A model generated the notes under the pieces. That model searched no databases, was not told the DNA's origin, and was given only the letters and a program-made list of their open reading frames with translations. Below are positions 58,730-64,000 of a DNA stretch of 64,000 nt, piece after piece (the first letter of the stretch is position 1; each line of letters starts with the position of its first letter). The stretch comes from Phascolomyces articulosus. Its lineage: Eukaryota > Mucoromycota > Mucoromycetes > Mucorales > Lichtheimiaceae. The stretch is taken from positions 434,001 to 498,000 of the forward strand of contig JAIXMP010000020.1 in NCBI GenBank assembly GCA_025677815.1, given 5' to 3'. Both the position numbers and the translations under genes were made by a program.

Positions 58730-61467
58730 GGTACATAGTGGTATTATAGCCGATTATTGCATATTAAGAACGGCAACTTAAGGATTTGCCTCTACATTTT
58801 TTTTTCTTCATTGGTTAAAAGTCAATGTGCCTATTTCCTGTTAGAACTAATATATTTTTACATTCATTACCAGCCGATGAATAATACAAAACAAGTATTT
58901 TGCAATCTAGTAACTTCAACGCTTAATCACGAAAATTTATTGGTCTTTGAATAATAAATATTACGCTATTATTTATAACAATAGTTTGTAATATTACTAT
59001 AATAAGCTCAAGTGTAGTATGTTCTTTATTTATTTTCTTTAAAAAAGCGTCGTCCATAAAACAGGAAAAAAAAGCAATGTATGTTGTATGTATATATATA
59101 GGTGAAAATTTATTTATTTATTGGTGGAAGACTGATAGCTGGTATCTATAGAAATATAGCCGGTTCCTTGCGATAAAGTGTAAAAGATTAAATACATATA
59201 TAGGTTAGAGTAAGAGAAAACTAAAACTAAAAAAAAAAACTCTTTTGGGAAAAAAGTTTGATTTGTGTAGAGGAAGGTGGGAGAGGAGAAGTACTAGCTA
59301 TAAATCACTATGGAAATTATTATAAGAAGAGGCTATTGTGGTAGTTTCTTGTAGTGCTGCGTCTGGTACTGGTTCTATATATATATATCTACAGGGGATG
59401 TATAAATATTATATAACGTTAATGCTGCTGGTTCCACTGCTTACTGGATGAATTTTCTGTATTATATCCCTTTCTTTCTCTCTCCCTCACACACTTCATA
59501 GAAAAAAGAATAAATAAATAATATTGTTTTTTTATAGTGGATGCTAATCATGGTTTATTAAAATGTGATAGAAAAGAATAGCTCATAAAAATATGAGTAT
59601 GTAGATTCCTAATTAGTATTACATTTTAAATAATGAATTGAATAATAAATTGCAGCTAAAAAAATTATATAACACAACACCATTAAGTATTGTTGTGTTT
59701 ATGTAGGTAGCAGTTGTGTAATGGTAGCTCTGTATATGCCATGACCAGTTACTGTTACCACCAGTTGTACATCTCTTGTAAACATTTTCTTATTGAATAC
59801 TGTGCTCTAGTACATTAAACACTTGCGAAAGTGTCATTATAGAATTATAAGATAGCATGTCTATTTTCTAAAAATTCATCAGTTTATATTCCTCTAACTC
59901 ATCAAGAATAACATGCTTTTTTATCGAAGTATGGGTGGCTGTGTCGTCTATTTCTTCAGTGATAAGCAAAAAATATTTTCACGTCTTTTGAATAACACTT
60001 CCAGTCCCAGACTTTATATTATTATAATAATTATATATTAGAATGTATTGGCAGTATCCAGTATGAATTAAATCCATAAGATCAAGTTTTGACATTAAGA
60101 ATTTACACATTAAATATAAATCCAGACAGGATAAATTCGGGATTCGCTTATTTTTCAGTTGATCACTGAATATCAGGATTGCAATGCGCATCATAATAGT
60201 CACATAGAAGCGGCTTTTGGTAGCATTCCTAGATCTGAAGGGCCAGTAAACAGATTGTAGCGCAAGCATTATAGTAACAATAGATTGTATATATTGAGAG
60301 CAGGTTGATTCTGAACGATAACCATATGGATTACCTATTGAAGAATGTGTGGACTGGATTTATATAGACCGTTTGTAGATACAGCCACAGTGAGAGTATT
60401 AATAATAATTTGTTTGCGTAGCTGAAGTACACATTACGGTTGTTAGTTATATATACAGTTGAATCAAATGCATTACAATCGCTACTGCAGCTTTTTTTCG
60501 AATGTAGTTTACATACCCTTCGCGCATTCAACACATTCATCCATACAGTAATATCAGTTCCTTATATGTAAACTTGTAAAAGACTGCAACAACTTATAAT
60601 ATATGTTCTGTTTCGACCTTTATGCTTTCAGAAAGTACTGGTGATCTCCACACACTCAGAGCTGCATGATACTTCAATTAAAGCAAAAATAGGTATTAGC
60701 TATACACGGACATACTTAATTTGACATATGCCTATACAGCAAAATACCAAATAAAGTAGTTTGCCGTAGTCATTTCTCTCTTGCCGTAAAACAATAAAGT
60801 GTTGATTTCATCTAATATGCGTGGTAATAAATGATTTTATATTTATTAATAGGTTTATAAAAAAGAAGACCATTATACAATTAAATCAAATACTTTTTTC
60901 TTTTGTGAAAAATAATGATGATAGATGGCATGTTAGTGGTAATTATAGTAGTTTCATAGTTGTTATTGAGTAACGCTGATCTTAATAATAATCGAGGGAT
61001 GTTTCGCTACGGCTGTTGGATGGCTATAGTATGCAATATTGTTGTGAACTTCCCCATAATTCATATGCCGTGTATTTGATACCAAAGTTTCTGTTGGTGT
61101 TTTGGTAAAAAAAATGATTTATTTATCTAATTGCGCTCACCAATAATGATAGAATACGGTATACTTCGCAGTGTATAAGGGCTACCAGTAAGATTGCTAT
61201 TAAAACTATCACTTAATATATAAAATCTAATTTGATTATTTAATTACCCTTCAAGTACCATCTCTTCCCTTTATCATAGTTTTATGTTCCCAAATATACC
61301 TAGAATATTCCAAAATGGCTTTTCGTATATATTTCCGTTATCGCCTTGTACTGGGGTGCAGAAATTTAGGCGACAACGGAGGTGCTTTTTTTTTTCATGA
61401 AAATGCATTAATACCATTCTTTCTGATGTGACCTTGCTCGCCAACTCATCATTATATATATATACAT
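57832..61467. other. Gene-free AT-rich region
   Basis: No frame with domain-like content on either strand. Simple sequence is common, including a run of 35 T at 58694-58728. The segment is uniformly low in G+C and rich in stops; it resembles old intergenic or decayed repeat DNA. Confidence 0.5.
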
Positions 61468-62028
61468 TCTGTCGTCAGTACACTTTATCTTTAATCACCT
61501 AGAGTTATATATCTTATATATATATATATATACCTTTATTTTTGGAAATGGATCAAAGCAATGGTCGATGAATGTCCAGAATCGTCTAATCAGGTCTGTT
61601 TCATTTCTCTTTTCTTGAAGGTAATCATGAAACAGCAGTAAAGAAGCGTCCACTGTCGAATACTGCATCCATGCCAAGCCAGATTCGTTTTTTTTGGGTG
61701 GTACCACAACGATTTGCAAGCATGTCCCTATAGCTCACTCAAATCTTCCTATTAAATGAGTGATTATACTGTTACTCTATTAAAAGTGCGTGGTAAACTA
61801 CCTACATACCATATTGGAGAGAAATATCGAGAGTTACTGCAGTTCCTCTGAAACCGATGTTGGCATGCCTTCTGGTGCTTTTCGTTTTTTAGGGTAAGGT
61901 TTGGATGTGATTGGTGAGAGACTCGGTTGCAATAAATTTTGATTATTGCTTAAAATGAGAGAACGGGTCTCTTCGTTATATTGTTTACAGCGGTGTTTGT
62001 GGCTTCCATATATTGCTTTGAACACCAA
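61468..62028 (-). pseudogene. Possible remnant of an unknown spliced gene
   Basis: Minus-strand frames 62028-61834 (ending PYPKKRKAPEGMPTSVSEEL near a GTAACT donor) and about 61722-61530 (WMQYSTVDASLLLFHDYLQEKRNETDLIRRFW, ending KIK at a GTATAT donor) look protein-like. A CTAG acceptor near 61499 is followed by a short frame ending at TGA. The joins do not all agree in phase and there is no ATG start (62028 is GTG), so it is probably a decayed copy of an uncharacterised, possibly repeat-associated gene. The family is not recognised. Confidence 0.3.
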
Positions 62029-62117
62029 CCATTATGTAATAAGGGGAAAAATCATGCCACAAAAGAGGATACAGGAATACTTCGTCCAGATACCGAATGT
62101 AACTGGATTAGTAAAAC

Positions 62118-62147
62118 AGTAAAACTGATATGTATATCAGTTTTACT
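62118..62147. repeat. Perfect 14-base inverted repeat with 2-base loop
   Basis: AGTAAAACTGATAT at 118-131 and ATATCAGTTTTACT at 134-147 of this kilobase are exact complements around GT. It can form a hairpin; it may be the joined ends of a small inverted-repeat element. No stem-associated gene. Confidence 0.8.
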
Positions 62148-63162
62148 ACAGATAAGCAAAAATATTTCTAACGGTTTTAAACACCTTACCGTTTGGTCTC
62201 CACTTTCTAAGTCACAATTTACCATTTTGTTTTACAGTTTATCATTGGAAGTTTTTTTTGTCGCTGGGTTTGATATGTACTGTATGATATAATTGAACTG
62301 AAGAAGAAGAGAATGTTTTGGTGGAGTATAGAATTCGTAATGACAGCATTAAATACATAGTAGGATGCCATACACCTTAGAAAAAAAAACTCATAAGTAT
62401 TCGTAAGTGCAAAAAAAAATTCAGAATATATTTTTAAATCCATAAAAAAATTTACATGTTCAAAAAAATATTCGAAAAATAATCGAGATAAATTCAAATT
62501 TGTGGTATTTTTGCACATACAAACATTTGAATATATTCTAAGTACATTCTGAATATTTTTTTTTCTAAAGTGAAAACGTATAGTTGCCCAGGTTGTCATG
62601 CCTGTGTGAGTGTTTGAAGGAAAGAGTGAACATTGGCTTCATTGACTTTTTACTATTACTTCTTTTTCCTACTAAAACAAAGCTACTAAGTCCGAATTTC
62701 AAATTAATATAAAGAGACCTTTTTTTGTGCTCTCTAGGTTTATTCTCTTTCTCTTTTTTTCCCCCTTCAACCATGGAGAAGATACCTGTGACGCAAATAA
62801 AGGCCAAACCGTGTTTGATTCCTGCATAGTGCAACAGCTTTGGCTTGATGATCTGTGCACCATAGGCTTCTTGATGGGGTTCTTGACCTGTATAGGCATA
62901 AGACGTAATGGAGTACAGTTGCCTTTTACCTTTAAACTGATTTATTACCGATGAAGGATTACTGAGGGAAAATCAGTTGGCTATGAATGCTTGACAACAA
63001 GCTAATGACCCGCTTGTGTAGAACAGCACAGCACTTTTCTTTTCTTTGGTCTATAGACATTCAATACTTTCAAGGAATACAAGGGACATAAGATTCCCTT
63101 GTTTCACTTCAACATTTGGAAAGTTTAGATCTCAACGATTCTTTTTGTTTTGTAGGAATTCG

Positions 63163-63234
63163 AGACTTTCACGATACGCAAGACTTTCAAGACATTTAAA
63201 ATTCCCAAGGCATACAAGACTTTCAAGATTTCCC
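63163..63234 (+). repeat. Four degenerate 18-base tandem units
   Basis: Units start at 63163, 63181, 63199 and 63217; three begin AGACTTTCA and one is more diverged. The period is a multiple of three, so a frame through it reads a repeated RLSR-type hexapeptide. Weaker copies may lie at about 63065-63110. Confidence 0.65.
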
Positions 63235-63717
63235 CTTTTAAATTACAATAGTTAGGTCGCTCAGCTGTTTAGTCATTCGTCCATCAGCTGAGAGACAGGG
63301 AGAGTTTCTTCTTTTTTTTTTAACAATAAACATAAAAAAACTCTGTTGTCTTGTATATTTGAATGTGTTTGGTATTATTAGTTTGTTTAAAAATCTAAAA
63401 AAACACGTAGTAATTGCTCATTTCATTTTAAAGGTTGAAGAAAGATCCTTTTTTTTATGTAATCTTGTTTCGGAATACTTCCGGATGCACAGACCATGTC
63501 AATAAAGTACATAAAATGTAAGTGAATCCATCGCGACCTGGAAAGTAATACATAAAATGGTTATTATATTCACAATAACTAAATATATGCAACAAGCGTG
63601 GTAAAACAGATACTTTTATGAATATTGTTCCATCTATTATGGATACTAGGAAGGGTACTAGTGTTTGGGTTTCGAAAATGACATCCTGGCCAGAAGAATT
63701 GATTTTTGTTTTGTATA

Positions 63718-64000
63718 CAGTACCCGCTCGCTAAACCGGTACCCAAAATACGCGAGGAACTGTACCGGTTTAGCGAAATACCGGTTTAGCGAATACCGAT
63801 TAACTTTTGAAATCCTGTTGACAGTATATGCTGAAAGATTGAACTAGGTTGCATAATATAAAAGAATCGAAAATACTTATTGTAAATAATGATATTCTTA
63901 TTTTATTTCATTATCTTTTATTTTCGTCGATATGGGCAAAAAAAGTGCATTGACAATACGTTAAAAGCTTGCTATTTGTATTAAGAAAGAAAAAGAGCCA
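63718..64000 (+). mobile_element. Terminal repeat of a pogo/Tigger-like transposon, running off the window
   Basis: After TA at 63716-63717 the sequence starts CAGTACCCGCTCGCTAAACC, a CAGT start typical of pogo/Tigger ends. CCGGTTTAGCGAA follows twice (from about 63764 and 63780) with one inverted copy in the first 30 bases. The TA target and CAGT terminus support a Tc1/mariner-superfamily element whose body lies to the right. No transposase coding sequence is seen before the window ends. Confidence 0.5.

Noticed and set aside
62219..62599. 126-codon minus-strand frame
   Set aside because: Phe/Asn/Lys/Tyr-dominated composition expected from AT-rich noncoding DNA; no motif and no conserved-looking segment.
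1..64000. CRISPR arrays, bacterial operons, rRNA or tRNA genes, secondary-metabolite cluster
   Set aside because: None seen; the spliced genes and housekeeping content fit a eukaryotic nuclear genome. The ABC transporter has no adjacent biosynthetic genes.

Overview
The window is AT-rich eukaryotic DNA with compact genes, many short introns (mostly about 50-130 nt, GT-AG), no operons and gene-poor spacers. The protein families and intron style fit an early-diverging fungus, most likely Mucoromycota/Mucorales. This is inferred from gene content and was not tested by search.

Layout. 0-5 kb holds a broken C2H2-like exon at the left edge and a nearly intact piggyBac DNA transposon with TTAA target-site copies and inverted termini. 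4.9-21.8 kb is a dense housekeeping block: exocyst SEC5 (-), CSA/ERCC8 (+), a small MGCC lipid-anchor protein (+), a BEM46/ABHD13 hydrolase (+), SAC1 lipid phosphatase (+), diphthamide synthetase DPH6 (-) and a membrane-anchored cysteine synthase (+). 23-34 kb holds a full PDR-type ABC transporter, isoprenylcysteine methyltransferase STE14 and a TMEM41-type VTT protein. 34.3-35.9 kb is an odd island: a short ORF that shifts frame at an A7 run, and a more GC-rich zinc-finger ORF pair in overlapping frames. 37.6-49.3 kb holds an F-box protein, a NELF-A-like elongation factor, a MAK32-like PfkB protein and a large phosphorylase kinase regulatory subunit (-). 51.3-53.2 kb holds two broken 4-coumarate-CoA-ligase-like copies. 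53.4-57.7 kb holds an NSUN3/4-type RNA methyltransferase, Hikeshi/OPI10 and a secreted M28 aminopeptidase (-). From 57.7 kb to the right end there is no convincing gene, only AT-rich spacer, repeats, a possible remnant gene and the terminal repeat of a pogo/Tigger-like transposon that leaves the window.

The most unusual item is the phosphorylase kinase regulatory subunit. An ILEI/FAM3 (PANDER-like GG) domain of about 120 residues sits inside the same exon, where animal alpha subunits carry their serine-rich regulatory linker. A NELF-A homologue in a fungus is also notable, because NELF is usually described as absent from yeasts. Exon models were built by hand from splice signals and reading phase; every spliced model listed closes in frame.
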